Shown here: positions 30,700-42,263 of the stretch, piece after piece
How positions within the stretch are numbered: the first letter of the stretch is position 1
How the letters are laid out: each line of letters starts with the position of its first letter
Source: Siphonodentalium dalli
Lineage: Eukaryota > Mollusca > Scaphopoda > Gadilida > Siphonodentaliidae
Assembly: GCA_032622095.1 (NCBI GenBank)
Contig: CP136069.1
Location: forward strand, 162,925,043-162,989,042
Length of the DNA stretch: 64,000 bases
Direction: 5' to 3'
Translations under genes and position numbers: made by a program
Notes under the pieces: generated by a model
What the model was told of the DNA's origin: nothing
Databases searched by the model: none
Seen by the model: only the letters and a program-made list of their open reading frames with translations

Positions 30700-33663
30700 C
30701 TACAGTGACGCAATCTCGTTTTGCCATGTTGTTCTTGTTTGTTTTTGTTTTTGTTTACGAAAGCGGCGATTATAGAAAGTTTGTCGCGCTCATACTTGAG
30801 ATATTAATGTGTGTACATATATGGACCTTGAACTATACAATGTACATATCTACAGATGTTTATCTTTTTCTCTGGTTATATTAAACCAGAAGTTTTATTG
30901 AATCCACATACTTACACATGCACATAACTCTTAGTACAAACGTGTACCGTGGCCAGTTGAAACTTAAGCACAAAACACGTCGGTACTTCAACACAAACAA
31001 CATGTTTATTACACCGGATAAGTTGGTAATACAAATGGTATATAATATGGCAAATATTTTAGATAATGTGATCTGGGGGTTCGAAAATTAAGTGGGTCTT
31101 TAAGCAAATCTTCGGACCAATGCCCGTTGCAGTGCTTCACTCAATGAAATATACATTATTTATGCTACATGTATCACATAAATTTATAATCTATTTTGTC
31201 CATCAGTTGTCAGTATGTTGTATGGTTGTGGTGCGTATAGCCGCATGCGTCATTACTTGAACGAAACACTGAAGTAGCATTGGGACGACAGCCTTTTAAG
31301 CCAGTGTGTCCGTCAGTGATATTAACATACAAATGAGTATTAGAAAAAAGTACAATAAATACCTTCACATTTCATAGTTGCCATATGCGTGTCTTACATC
31401 CAGCGAAGTGATTGAAGAAACTTTATATCTCATTGTCTAGACAGTGTCCATTAGATATCACGCATGCGTGCATGGGTATATATTGGTGTTTAATCATTAC
31501 TTATCTTGGACAGTACTGTTGTTGATTAAATTTGGTAAATTACCATTGCCCTACCATTACGTGCATGTCTACAGGTATGTTATACCATGGTGAGAATCGT
31601 TTACTCCAAATAGTCACTCGTCAAAGACTCATCAAAGACTCGTGGATAATTCTCGTATACGATAACTACCGTGCATGGTATAACCTCAAACTCCATGCAG
31701 GGTTTACCTCCCTTGATGACTCGGTAAGACCACTGCTACCGGCGACATTTCACCCACATTTGGTGGACTTCCGCGATATTATAATATATATTAAGCGAAC
31801 AGAGCAACATGCTGCCCTGTTAAGCACACACAATATCGCTCTGGTAGATATCTGTATAACCTATGCTTGTTTGGTAATTGTTTGCCACCGAGTGACAGAA
31901 TTTGTCTATAAGTTATCTGATATAATATATGTATATAGCATGTGTATGTAAAAATGAAGTTGTGTGCCACAAATTTGGATATACCATTTATGAAAATGAA
32001 TACTTTATTCTGCTTTCCCATTATATTATCACGGGGAGTATTCCACGTCATTAGCCTCGACTTCGTTTCAAAGAAACTTCATCCCCAAACTAGGTCACGG
32101 CGATGGCATCTGTTGATTGGATTCATTTCATATAGTGCATAAATATAAGCGGAATAGCACTAGCTATATTTGGAGCGTTAATGAACACAGTCTGTCTTGC
32201 GACCACGGGTGAAATAACTGGGAACAGCATGCACTACACGTGTAAACCTGTCTTTGGTAACACAGACGAAGGGTTGGAATAAATCGAGGTACACACTCAG
32301 AAGCGCCTCATGAACAATTTAGAAATCAAATAAATAAAAAGAAGCACCAGGCAAAAGTGCCTGGTGTCTTTTGTAATTTTGGATGTAAAAGCATACTATA
32401 CGACACGTGTATGCGTATCAGTACCAATAAATCATCCACTTTATGCGTCAAATGCCAAAGATAATAAAGCTTTTCGATGCTGTAGTTTCATGATTGAGAT
32501 ATATACTGGTTGTTTATGTTAAAAAGTGATCGTATTGTAGCGTTTTTAGATATTTTGAAAGTCTCGAAAAAGTTAATTTTGAAATTAACTGCATCTCCCC
32601 CTTGAAGCACACCGAACTGATGCCCATTGCAATCTAGAAAATTGGAATAAAGTAGGAAACTTTGGTCTAAAACAATAAACGTCAAACTAAATACTGGTTG
32701 GATTATCAAAATATAACAAATTCAACCAACGTTTGGACTAACATGTCCTGCTAATGATGTGTCCCACGTGATATTTCCAACTATTGAACAATTTGGACCA
32801 TATTGGGGGCGAAACGGTCAGGTTACTACAAACCGGGTGGCTGATAAAATTGGGTCTCTACTAAAGGTATATTTTAATAACACATTTTCGTATCAAAGTT
32901 AATATATTTGCTTAGTGACTCAAAATTTCTATCTAGCAGTCGTCTCTCGTCATTTCTGCGACTCTCACAATCAATGTCTCATTTTGAATATACTCGTTCC
33001 TGGTACAAAACTGCAAAAAAAATATGTAAACATAGTAACCTGATCCCTTCAGGGATGTTGAGGGCGAGACACCCCCATACGCCACGTCACTGGTGGAATA
33101 TGCAAAATGTCAGTTGTCATTTGGAATCCACCACAGCTAACTATGCACTAATGGCGCCAAAATATTGGATGCACGAGCAATATCACGGTACTCTATATCT
33201 CAGATCAATATATTGTCAATTTCTCTATGAATGGGGAGAGGGAATTGGTAGATTATACCGGGTTCAGCGTTAATAGAAGTCAGTGTATCAGCGTGCTAGA
33301 AGGATAAAATCGTGATTCTGAGGTCGACATTTCTCGTGGTATATCACAGATTATATGGGATATGAGAAGTCTTATTCATATATTTCACGAATGATCAATA
33401 AAAGCCTTTCTATTCGTCATCGCTGCACCCCGACGATCGTAACAAAGACGGAGTTTTATATGTTACATGATTGAGATACAATCCAACGGTTGCACTCACT
33501 AGACGAGACTATAGTTTAGTACATGGGTCTTATGGCGGGCGAGAATCAACCGACGGGATATCCGTGGTCGTCATGCACTTTCATACTGCGAACTTATATC
33601 ATTATCCAGTCAACACACAAGTCATGTCCGTCGCTAAATCACGATTATAGATGAACTCAACTA
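30700..33663. other. Intergenic; unrecognised short frames only
   Basis: Frames at 31532-31951 (139 codons) and 32908-33273 (121 codons) have no recognisable domain, repeat structure or signal peptide and are not called. 'TTGGTCTAAAACAATAAACG' at about 32662 and its reverse-complement-like counterpart near 46550-46570 suggest another old dispersed repeat. Confidence 0.4.
32344..32373. repeat. Short strong hairpin followed by T run
   Basis: GCACCAGGCA-AAAG-TGCCTGGTGT then CTTTTG. It looks like a bacterial intrinsic terminator, but in this eukaryotic context it is more likely coincidental or part of an unrecognised repeat. Confidence 0.45.
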
Positions 33664-34063
33664 TTAACCCTTTACCCAGCAGAACGGCCCTGTGCCAATG
33701 CATTATCTTATATATGCGAGTCGACCATAGGTCGCCTCGCATATATAAGAGAATGCATTGGCTTAACACATTAAACATTATAAAATTGTTAAAGAATGTA
33801 AGAAAAAATGGTAAAAAGTGTTAAAAAAAGATTTTTGTTAGGCCAATGCATTCTCTTATATATGCGAGGCGACCTATGGTCGACTCGCATATATAAGAGA
33901 ATGCATTGGCACAGGGCATAACTGTAACCATCACAATGTGGTCAATGAGCCGGTTCCAATGATATCCATATTTGTATGGTTTTATTGAGACAGACCCAAG
34001 ATAATTTAGGCTGTTGCAGCTTTATTTGGCCGTTTTTGGCCGGTTTGTTGGGTAAAGGGTTAA
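33664..34063 (-). mobile_element. piggyBac-like MITE 'TTAACCCTTTACCCA', copy 1, with paired hairpin module
   Basis: It begins TTAACCCTTTACCCAGC and ends GTTGGGTAAAGGGTTAA, exactly 400 bp including TTAA at both tips. Two copies of the 69-nt hairpin (33694-33762 and 33842-33910) lie head to head around an AT-rich spacer. The reverse complement is nearly identical to 40007-40406. TTAA plus CCC ends are the piggyBac signature. Confidence 0.9.
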
Positions 34064-34065
34064 AG

Positions 34066-34465
34066 AAGATAGTTCACTTGATAATATTACATCTCACGTT
34101 AATTTCTCTCGTTCTGATTGGCCGCAAACTGCTTTACTAGTTTACGATAGTACCCCAGTATAGGATTCCTACTCGCCCACTATTATGTTTCTATTTATAG
34201 CATCAGTCCCATTTCACGCAATCGGATAAGACGTGGTCAATCTGAAACTATACCTTGTACCAAGGTTGTATATATTTAGACTTATTTACACAAGTTAACT
34301 TCTGAAATTTCGTCAAAATGTCTTTGCTAATAACGTATTTATAGAAATAAATGCATGATTCGTGAAGAGATGCTGTTAGATGTAACTAATAACATATGTA
34401 TGATTCCCTGCCGTCGTCAAAATATTGCAATACATTGTCTAATCTGAGACCGATTTCCAAAATAT
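34066..34465 (+). repeat. Dispersed repeat family F, copy 2
   Basis: Same order of blocks as 29880-30490 ('TTCTGATTGGCCGCAAACTG', 'TTTACGATAGTACCCCAGTA', 'CTTTGCTAATAACGTATTTA', 'GAAGAGATGCTGTTAGATGT'). It starts immediately after the piggyBac-like MITE. Confidence 0.65.
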
Positions 34466-35547
34466 AATTTACCAGCCTTGGAAAATTTCAATCTTTTCAG
34501 GGGAGTGTTTCATAAGGAATTTTTAGTCTGCCTCTTGTGGGTGATGGTTCGGTTGTTGGTTGGAACGTTCAGACTAAATTTTTGTTTTGCCGGCATGATG
34601 TTCGTGGATCAACTACTACCCGAAAAAGCCACACATTCACGTAATTACTGTTAAATTCGTGATTAAGACACCCGCATAAATTGTCACAAGCCAGTTATCT
34701 GGATAAGCTACAAATACTCGAATTTAAATACACTGATTGTGTCAACAATATCCCCGCGACATGCAACAGAACATCGACATGCGCACCCACCTTAAACACG
34801 TATAGCATTTAAGGTCGAATTCTTAGTCATATTGCTTAATTTAATTTAACACAATATTGAACATTTTGTCATGCACTATGTTTGCAAGTGGTTAGATAAC
34901 AGTAGCCATTGATAGTTGGCCAACCACATTGGACGAAAGAAATGGCTAACCCCAGATGAGAAAGGAGCAATTTATTTCAGTCGTGGTTGTAGTGTCGTTC
35001 GACCTTATAATCTCCTCGACATGTCGTCCGTACGACCACTGATGTGAACAAACCCTAACGTACTTGAATTGACTTTCACGGTGTATTTCATCAAGTAGAT
35101 GGATTGTAATGGACCTGGTGGTATTTCTCGCCGGAGGTTCTATCGGAGTTCAATATGTACTGGTGAGAATGTCACTGTGATCGGAATTGTACAAATTAAA
35201 CTTTAAATTAAGAGAGAAGACATTAGAGTTCTACGATTGTGGTGTCTGATCACTCGTGGCAACACACATTGTGTGTTCAACTTAAGTTGTGTCAGAACAT
35301 GACTCACATGCACACATGCATTTAATCCTTTATTTACTAAATGGAGTCATAATATTATACATTGGAATAGTCTATTATTCATATTGGGTGATGTTGAAGA
35401 TGTAGAAACAGACGACAGACAGACCGTCCATTATTATCTGAATATTTCCTATTGTAACTACTCGTCATTGAGTATTTCGTAAATAAAGGTTTAAAGGGGG
35501 GGCTGTACACTAAAACCGACCATTTATGGGACCATTTCCTATTGTAC
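34466..35547. other. No gene recognised; intergenic
   Basis: No frame of note, no palindrome and no recognised repeat in about 1.1 kb. Confidence 0.4.
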
Positions 35548-35551
35548 ATAT

Positions 35552-35993
35552 GTGACCCATCATATCAAAACCAGTCATAAGACGAAAAATATTTTATTTT
35601 GAGATATGTGTTGCATGCTATAGAGTGTAATAGTGATTAGAGTTTACATAGGTCGAACACATAAGGGGGTACTTTGTTGCGGTCCAAAGTTATAGGATTG
35701 TGAATGTCAGTGTCGACACGAACCGACGATTCCAGAGATAATAGCATTTAAAGACAACATATTTGCTAAATTATAAATAAAAAATACACCATTACATGTC
35801 CAAATTACAAAAGCACTAAAATAGACATAAATTCATTTTATGCTACTTTATGTCGATAAAGTAGAACTCTATACAAATGTGTAAAAAACAAAAATCATAA
35901 TTTTTCTGATCTTTTGCATTTTTATTATATTTTATGTATTTCTCAATATATTAGAAATGCCGACTTACGACTGGTTTTGATATGGCGGGTCAC
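35552..35993. mobile_element. MITE with 'GTGACCCGCCATATCAAA' ends, copy 1
   Basis: Left GTGACCCATCATATCAAAAC and right TTTGATATGGCGGGTCAC continue inward as inverted repeats of about 30 bp. They are flanked by ATAT on both sides. Interior is AT-rich and without the hairpin module. Copy 2 is at 41066-41526. A short target duplication is likely, but a palindromic target hides its exact length. Confidence 0.8.
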
Positions 35994-36119
35994 ATATGAT
36001 CCGTGGTGTTCCTAATGCGTGTTTTCATTATTTGTACTAGGTATTTATATGCTAAAATCTTCAGTATATGGAGGATAAATAAAAAATATATATAATAAGA
36101 ACTAATATGTGTGGATAAC

Positions 36120-36690
36120 TTAAACAAGAGCACCGCCACTGTGACTTGTTTCAAATTGCATTTCAGAACTATTCCGCAATTTGGAATTATCAGCCGAAAA
36201 CAAATAAAATTTAAAGATCTAAATAATAAAGGCCAAAAGTCTGGATTCTTCCTCGATTCAAGCACTGCATTTAATGTGAGTCAATTCATCCACTCGCCTT
36301 GCAAATTTGGTAGTGATCAACTATCTGATGTTATCATTCGGAAACCAATTCAACCCCAAAGCAGAAAAAGGTTCGTTACGCTGATAAAATGGGTGAACGG
36401 AATCAAAAATCGAACCCGGATATTATAGTTTATTTATTTCATTCCATCTAGTTAACATTAACTAAAATTCTCACCCGGAAACGGAATGAAGCCCAATTTC
36501 CATCAAATGGTCGTCACTTTAGTGAAAATTGGCGGCGGGCCCCAAAGGTATCTTGAGGTATTGAACCTACCGACCAAACTTCATAACTTCATTTTATTTA
36601 CTTGAGTAGAACTAAAGTCATCATCCGGAAATAAAATATCAAGGGCAGACGGACTGAGAGACCAAAAACGGAATACGTCCCGTTTTATAA
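36120..36690 (+). repeat. Dispersed repeat family D, copy 2, diverged
   Basis: 'AACAAGAGCACCGCC' at the start, 'GTTATCATTCGGAAACCAAT', 'CTCACCCGGAAACGGAAT', 'AAAATTGGCGGCGGGCC' and a closing 'CATCATCCGGAAATAAAAT' plus 'GGCAGACGGACTGAGAG' and 'GGAATACGTCCCG' follow the plan of 24590-25135. Confidence 0.6.
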
Positions 36691-36767
36691 AACTGGCGGA
36701 TAAACATATGTTCCTACTCCGTGAACATTTATCATTGATGCGGGCAACTGTATTTCTAGTTATCTAG

Positions 36768-36835
36768 GGGCCCCGGTAGCTCAGTTGGTGAGGTGAATGG
36801 CGCACTAGGCCACCAAACATTTGCGCGGTCTTTCC
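36768..36835 (+). ncRNA. tRNA-like segment, only the A box convincing
   Basis: 'CCCCGGTAGCTCAGTTGGTG' followed by AGG fits a pol III A box (TAGCTCAGTTGG). No B box GGTTCGANTCC follows at the right distance, so no cloverleaf closes. It is probably the head of a decayed tRNA-derived SINE. Confidence 0.35.
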
Positions 36836-36839
36836 TCCA

Positions 36840-38250
36840 CCCTTAAACCTGACAACGTCGTGATATAGTATATCGGCTAAATCGAATATAAATCCCATGC
36901 AATAAAATCAAAGCAAACCATCGAGTTATCTACTTATTGTTTGTGTGCGAAGATACAGTATATCATCATATCATTATACTAACACGAATGAAGCAGATAT
37001 AGATACGCTTGATAAATCAGGATCTTAGACACATGTGGTCAGTCGCAAATAATGCGGCCATATCTGTCACATATCGCCATGCCTTTGTTAAGGGTCAGAC
37101 GCATGCACGTTTTGCCCAAACTTCCTAGTATTTCAAAATGGATTTTCTCAAAATCTGCCGGAAATTTATTTGTGAAATTTGGTATGAGCGATTATTGTGA
37201 CACAATATTTAAGAAATATCGATCCGTTGGATATTATAGCCTCATTTGCTTTACTTCTATGGCATGAAAATTATTTAAAGTTTCGCGGTGTTCAGATACC
37301 AAGAACTTCTGTAAAATATATCTTTTTCAAAAATGCAATTCATCTATCCACGATATCATATCGCAAGATAATGAGAGGCGACTTAATTATTATTGATTCG
37401 TGAAATTTAATGATTATTTTCATTTAGAAAGGCAACTACAAATAAATAAGATTCTATGTTTGAGAATGTTCATGCCATGCCCGTTGGTCAATGCTACTTG
37501 GGCTGAGACGAGTCCTTGGTCATAACCAAGTTAAAGCTGACCACCATATCTCTTAACACTGTGGCCTCATTCCAGTGATTGCGCCCTGCTGGGGTGGACC
37601 ACACCACATATATCAACATTTGGTTCCATTGGGCTGGAATACTTGTATCTGCTTTATTCCTCATTATAATATAATTATGGGGGTTTGAAGCTATATTATT
37701 TTGCAATTAAAAATAAAACTCAAAATATGATTAGAAATGAAGCCTCCTCTCGGTCAAGGAAATAACTATTTGGTGATTGGAGTTTTGAGTGAAATTATTC
37801 TAACAGTTCTTGGTACCGAATGGGACCAAAAAAATTAAATACTATTTTCAACTTCTCAAATGTATTAAAATTAACTCTTTCTGTTGTTTCTCTACAATTG
37901 CTCAGATTATATATACAATGAAGATGATGATATGAAAAACTCAAGATTTTTTGCCGGATAGATTCAGAGAAATTCTTTGTTGAATATCTCTTGCCATTTT
38001 TGGCTGGAATTATGCAAAACGTGCGTCTCCCCCTTAAGTAAATGAGATATAAATGAATTGAATTCAGCGAGCAATGAAACCATTTAATTGCTTAACCAGA
38101 ATGTGTTCCAATAAAGAATTACTGTAACACGAGTATTGCAAATCCTTAGTTGGCTCCCAATGCAAAGCAATTTTAAATTCCTCAAGAAAGCGATAATTTG
38201 GCTTGAGACGCAAAACAAACATTACTGATAGGGTTGCTTGAGCAATTACG
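36840..38250. other. No gene recognised; intergenic
   Basis: Frames at 37052-37403 (+) and 37494-37706 (-) show no domain. The sequence is AT-rich without recognised repeats. Confidence 0.4.
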
Positions 38251-38403
38251 TTTGTAACCAAGTCAGGCATATCCTGAATTCAACTATTATTATAGTTATA
38301 TATAACTATTTTAGTTGAATTTGAAAGTTCTAAATCGGCATTTTCACTGTTTTTGGTGGAAACTTTGGGATCGCGCATGACAGTGCACAGTCAAATTGCA
38401 CTA

Positions 38404-38820
38404 TTAACCTTTCAGTGCCAGGTCCGATTTTTGTATCAACCCATATACCCTGTGGCAATGCATTCTCTTATATATGCGAGTCGACCATAGGTCGCCTCGC
38501 ATATATAAGAGAATGCATTGGCCTAACAATTTTTCATCATTTGTTATTATTTTTTACAATATTTTACAATTTTAACAATTTTTTCTTATATTCTTTAACA
38601 TAATTATTTTGTAGGTTTAGTGCCAGGGAATATTACGTTTTTCATGGGCATCAAAATTATTACTATGAATACTTGGTGATAGTTTTGAGTTATAACATGC
38701 CCCTAATGTTTTATCCAGTTTGTTTTTAAATTCGCTATAGCATGCTTAAGCATACCCAAAAAAAATTCAACCCAAAGAATCTAAAAACAAAAAATCGGCC
38801 CCTGGCACTGAAAGGGTTAA
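38404..38820. mobile_element. piggyBac-like MITE 'TTAACCYTTTCAGTGCCAGG', copy 2, with one hairpin module
   Basis: It begins TTAACCTTTCAGTGCCAGG and ends CCTGGCACTGAAAGGGTTAA. The right part is shared with 13642-13976 ('ATTTTGTAGGTTTAGTGCC', 'TTTTCATGGGCATCAAAATT'). The left part carries a single 69-nt hairpin (38454-38522), absent from that other copy. Confidence 0.88.
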
Positions 38821-39161
38821 CAACATTACATCAAATGAACAGTCTCCAGATAAAATTTGTTGTGTAACCTTTTGCGCCAGATTATTTCCTTGAATAATGC
38901 CACATGTATGCCATTCTAGATGACATTAACATACGACTCAATCGCCCCTTCATTACAATATTTATACCAATTGGATGGTTATTATCTGGACGATTACGTG
39001 CAATCAAGATTAATCATTCGCATGGACCAAGTCGTGTTATTTCATCACAAAAACAAACATGGTACCGAATTAGTGGGGCACTGATTTTGAATATTTTTTT
39101 GTGAAATATTATTTAGGATTATCCCTCTTTTTATCGAATTCACAAAACGTCAATATCCATA

Positions 39162-39199
39162 TTCAACTATTATAGTTAAATAAAACTATAATAGTTGAA
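39162..39199. repeat. Perfect 16-bp hairpin
   Basis: TTCAACTATTATAGTT pairs with AACTATAATAGTTGAA around a 6-nt loop. The same TTCAACTATTAT motif forms the subterminal part of the enclosing element's ends. Confidence 0.8.
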
Positions 39200-39203
39200 G
39201 CAA

Positions 39204-39340
39204 ATTTAATTTTTGAGACAGTTTTTTTGTTTTTGTTTTTTTTGTTTTGTTTTTAGATTGGGTGGGATTAGAACCCCGGCCCATGAATGCCACCCAATCC
39301 CACAAAAAACAAAAACATTTTGTACAGTCTCAAAAATTAA
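39204..39340. repeat. Imperfect palindrome centred on 'GATTGGGTGGGATTAG'
   Basis: 'TTTAATTTTTGAGACAG' and 'CAGTCTCAAAAATTAA' form the outer arms, then T-rich against A-rich tracts, then 'GATTGGGTGG' against 'CCACCCAATC' around the loop. Confidence 0.7.
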
Positions 39341-39497
39341 CTTCTAAAAATAGGCGCCTGGTGTGTTGTATAGTCCTAAGCCATGTTCAAAGAGCAATGC
39401 TCGGCATGTTTCCGGAGGCATAAATATAACATGCTGTGTGCTGTGTCTCCTATATATATAATAGTTGAATTTAAGATGTGCCTGACCAGGTAACAAG

Positions 39498-40006
39498 GAG
39501 GTATACATACATTTGACTAAAATCGTCTCATTCCTAGAAATTTGTTATCACGTTTTATCAGAAAAATAGCGAGATAATGTGTATGCTATAGTACATGTAT
39601 CCACATTAGCAATATTGATACGGTATTCAGTTAGCTGACATAGATAAAGCGGTTGGACGACGCGCGCAGACAAACTACCTTTTGAGAAGCATTTGTAAAA
39701 ATGTGAAGCAAATGAAATTGAAACCGAGGAAAACTTTATAATGAGATGGGTAAAACATAAATATAATTGTGGCAAAGACTTTTCATTGAAATAAGACTGC
39801 ACCAAACAGATTTCGCAAACAGGGATGAAAAAGAACAAGTCCTATTCCTAATGCATGAAGGCTGAACACACGATCATCAGTAACGTGGTTCAGCTGATTT
39901 CCGCAAACAAGTGAATCGGCGCTCAAATAAGATCTATAACGGTAATTTACCAATACATATTCTATTGTCCTGCATATATTTTACCATGAAGTTGTCTTGA
40001 ATTGTG
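39498..40006. other. No gene recognised; intergenic
   Basis: A 96-codon minus-strand frame (39548-39838) is Phe/Ser/Leu-rich without any recognisable domain; not called. Confidence 0.4.
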
Positions 40007-40406
40007 TTAACCCTTTACCCAACAAAACGGCCAAAACCGGCCAAATAAAGCTTCAACAGCCTAAAATATCTTCGGTCTGTCTCAATAGAACCATACAAAT
40101 ATGGATATCATTGGAACCGGCTCCTTGACCACATTGTGATAGTTACAGTTATGCCATGTGCCAATGCATTCTCTTATATATGCGAGTCGACCATAGGTCG
40201 CCTCGCATATATAAGAGAATGCATTGGCCTAAAAAAAATCTTTTTTTAACACTTTTTACCATTTTTTCTTACATTCTTTAACAATTTTATAATTTTTAAT
40301 GTGTTAAGCCAATGCATTCTCTTATATATGCGAGGCGACCTATGGTCGACTCGCATATATAAGAGAATGCATTGGCACAGGGCCCTTCTGTTGGGTAAAG
40401 GGTTAA
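40007..40406 (+). mobile_element. piggyBac-like MITE 'TTAACCCTTTACCCA', copy 2, with paired hairpin module
   Basis: TTAACCCTTTACCCAACA to GTTGGGTAAAGGGTTAA, again exactly 400 bp. It is nearly identical to the reverse complement of 33664-34063, including the two opposed 69-nt hairpins (40160-40228, 40308-40376). High identity suggests recent activity. Confidence 0.9.
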
Positions 40407-41065
40407 GATATTATTTTGTCAATTAGTCTGAAGTATTGATTGGGGGAAAGTGCCCAAAGTGCTCGAAAAGATCTTATTGTTCATCAATTATTCTAGTTAT
40501 TTGTGGCCTGACCCTGGCAGCTTGATATTGGAAAGATAGAACTTAAAGCATCAAAGCAATTTGTCAACACCTCAACCCTCCTTGGACCCCGCGACATATC
40601 AGTACATTAGTACTGTTACCTGGCGAAGCGATATAAAACTTGGAGGAATTGTGAAAGTGTATACAAAGCTATTGAAATTCATGATGACATTTTTTGGTCA
40701 TATAATATCACATATGTCACATAATAACACAGATGTATGAAAGTATGACTAACGTTTTGTTTATTTGCGTGTCAAATTGTAACTCTATCTCCCCCACGAG
40801 GTCACGAGCACTGTAGTTCCTACTGTATTTATATCACTTTGCCGTTCAAAAAAGTATGGGAACTGTTTATACGTACAACGTGCCGTTATACATACAATAG
40901 CAATTAACAACTGATTTTTGACAAGCCCGTTAATACTGTAGTAAAATTCGTGATCATGGTATATACGTTAAATACTCTTAAAATCAAGTTCCTTTGTTCT
41001 ACCTCGAGCTTCTATCTCTCCAAATTGACACTTTATACCATGCTTTATACCAAACTTCGTCAATT
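40407..41065. other. No gene recognised; intergenic
   Basis: No frame or repeat of note. A frame at 40994-41347 runs into the following MITE and is not a gene. Confidence 0.4.
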
Positions 41066-41526
41066 GTGACCCGCCATATCAAATCCAGTCGGAAGTCGGG
41101 ATTTTTTTTTACCCTGTGCCAATGCATTCTCTTATATATGCGAGTCGACCATAGGTCGCCTCGCATATATAAGAGAATGCATTGGCTTAACAATTTCTTA
41201 TCATGTTTTTTAAATAAATGTTTCTTACAATTTTTAGGACATAAAATAAAAAAAACATCCATTACCCTGCAGGGAGCCCCACACATATATAGAAGCACAC
41301 AGAAGAGTGTCGTCTGCTCATGTTTGTCTGGGGCTCTGTATGGGTGAAATTATAAAATTGTTAAAGACTACAAGAACAAATTATTAAAATTGTAAAAAAT
41401 TGTTAGGCCAATGCATTCTCGTATATCTGCGAGGCGACCTATGGTCGACTCGCATATATAAGAGAATGCATTGGCACAGGGTAAAAAAAATCCCGACTTC
41501 CGACTGGATTTGATATGGCGGGTCAC
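41066..41526. mobile_element. MITE with 'GTGACCCGCCATATCAAA' ends, copy 2, with paired hairpin module
   Basis: GTGACCCGCCATATCAAATC at the left and GATTTGATATGGCGGGTCAC at the right extend as an inverted repeat of about 35 bp, flanked by AATT on both sides. Inside lie two opposed 69-nt hairpins (41118-41186 and 41407-41475, the latter with two mismatches). Between them is a segment with GGAGCCCC / GGGGCTC inverted motifs. Copy 1 (35552-35993) has the same ends but no hairpins. Confidence 0.88.
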
Positions 41527-41530
41527 AATT

Positions 41531-41984
41531 ATTATCTAGAATGGTCATATCTCCCATGTTATGCACAACGAACTCCCGTGCACGGTGATCTATATATATG
41601 GATCTCTACATATCAGAGAAATAGTTCACTTCTTGTTACCGGCCACAATAACAAACATTTGCATAGTGCTTATGCACCGCACGTAATCAATTTCGAAGTC
41701 GGTAGAGACGTCATGCTAATTTGCATACTGGGGGTATCAATCATATTGGGACCACTCGAGACTACACTAATAGAGTTACTGTTCTTCTGGAAACAACAAT
41801 GAGATTGAGCTAAAAACAATCATAAAATGCATACGTGCCCAAAATACAGAAACATATAATTGGGTCGACAGTATATATTACGGATATATATAATATGCTA
41901 TGTACAGCATAAATTAAACATTTTATCATGTTTGCGTTCATCGACAATTATTTTCGGAAACGTGGTGTATCACATGTTATTGTA
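41531..41984. other. No gene recognised; intergenic
   Basis: A plus-strand frame at 41515-41802 starts inside the MITE end and lacks any domain. Confidence 0.4.
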
Positions 41985-42263
41985 TCTATTGTGTTCACGA
42001 CAATAATCCACATGCGATTTCCACTCACGATCCGTGGTTTTGATGTCAACCAATGATTATTTTTTCTCTCCAGAAAAAAACATTTGTAGAATTATCCGAA
42101 TTGTTCATTTATATAAATGTAATTTCTCCTTGTATATTATACAACTGTGTTTTAAGTAGGTTAATTGACTCGCGACTTGGAATTATTCAACTAAATGGTC
42201 TCGGTGTGTGGCCTCGATCATCTAGTTTATAAATGTCCAGTAGCTCGTCCATTAACCGGAATT
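41985..42263 (+). repeat. Dispersed repeat pair B, copy 2
   Basis: Plus-strand partner of 17800-18065: 'CCGTGGTTTTGATGTC', 'TTCTCTCCAGAAA', 'CTGTGTTTTAAGTAGG', 'GACTCGCGACTTGG', 'CAACTAAATGGTCTCGG' and 'GTCCAGTAGCTCGTCCATTA'. Confidence 0.7.

Larger units (their letters stand above)
38251..39497. mobile_element. TIR element of about 1.25 kb containing a nested MITE and internal foldbacks
   Basis: The left end TTTGTAACCAAGTCAGGCAT and onward to 'ATTCAACTATTAT' is matched by the right end 'ATAATAGTTGAAT' ... 'GGTCAGGCAC' (reverse complement) as an imperfect inverted repeat of about 40 bp. Inside are the piggyBac-like MITE 38404-38820, a perfect hairpin 39162-39199 and a longer palindrome 39204-39340. 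No transposase. The target duplication was not resolved. Confidence 0.65.

Noticed and set aside
31532-31951. 139-codon gene
   Set aside because: No recognisable domain and a composition like random AT-rich sequence; nothing beyond length supports it.
32344-32373. Bacterial rho-independent terminator
   Set aside because: The shape fits, but there is no prokaryotic gene context anywhere in the window.
36768-36835. Functional tRNA gene
   Set aside because: Only an A-box-like segment is convincing; no B box, no anticodon stem or acceptor pairing closes.
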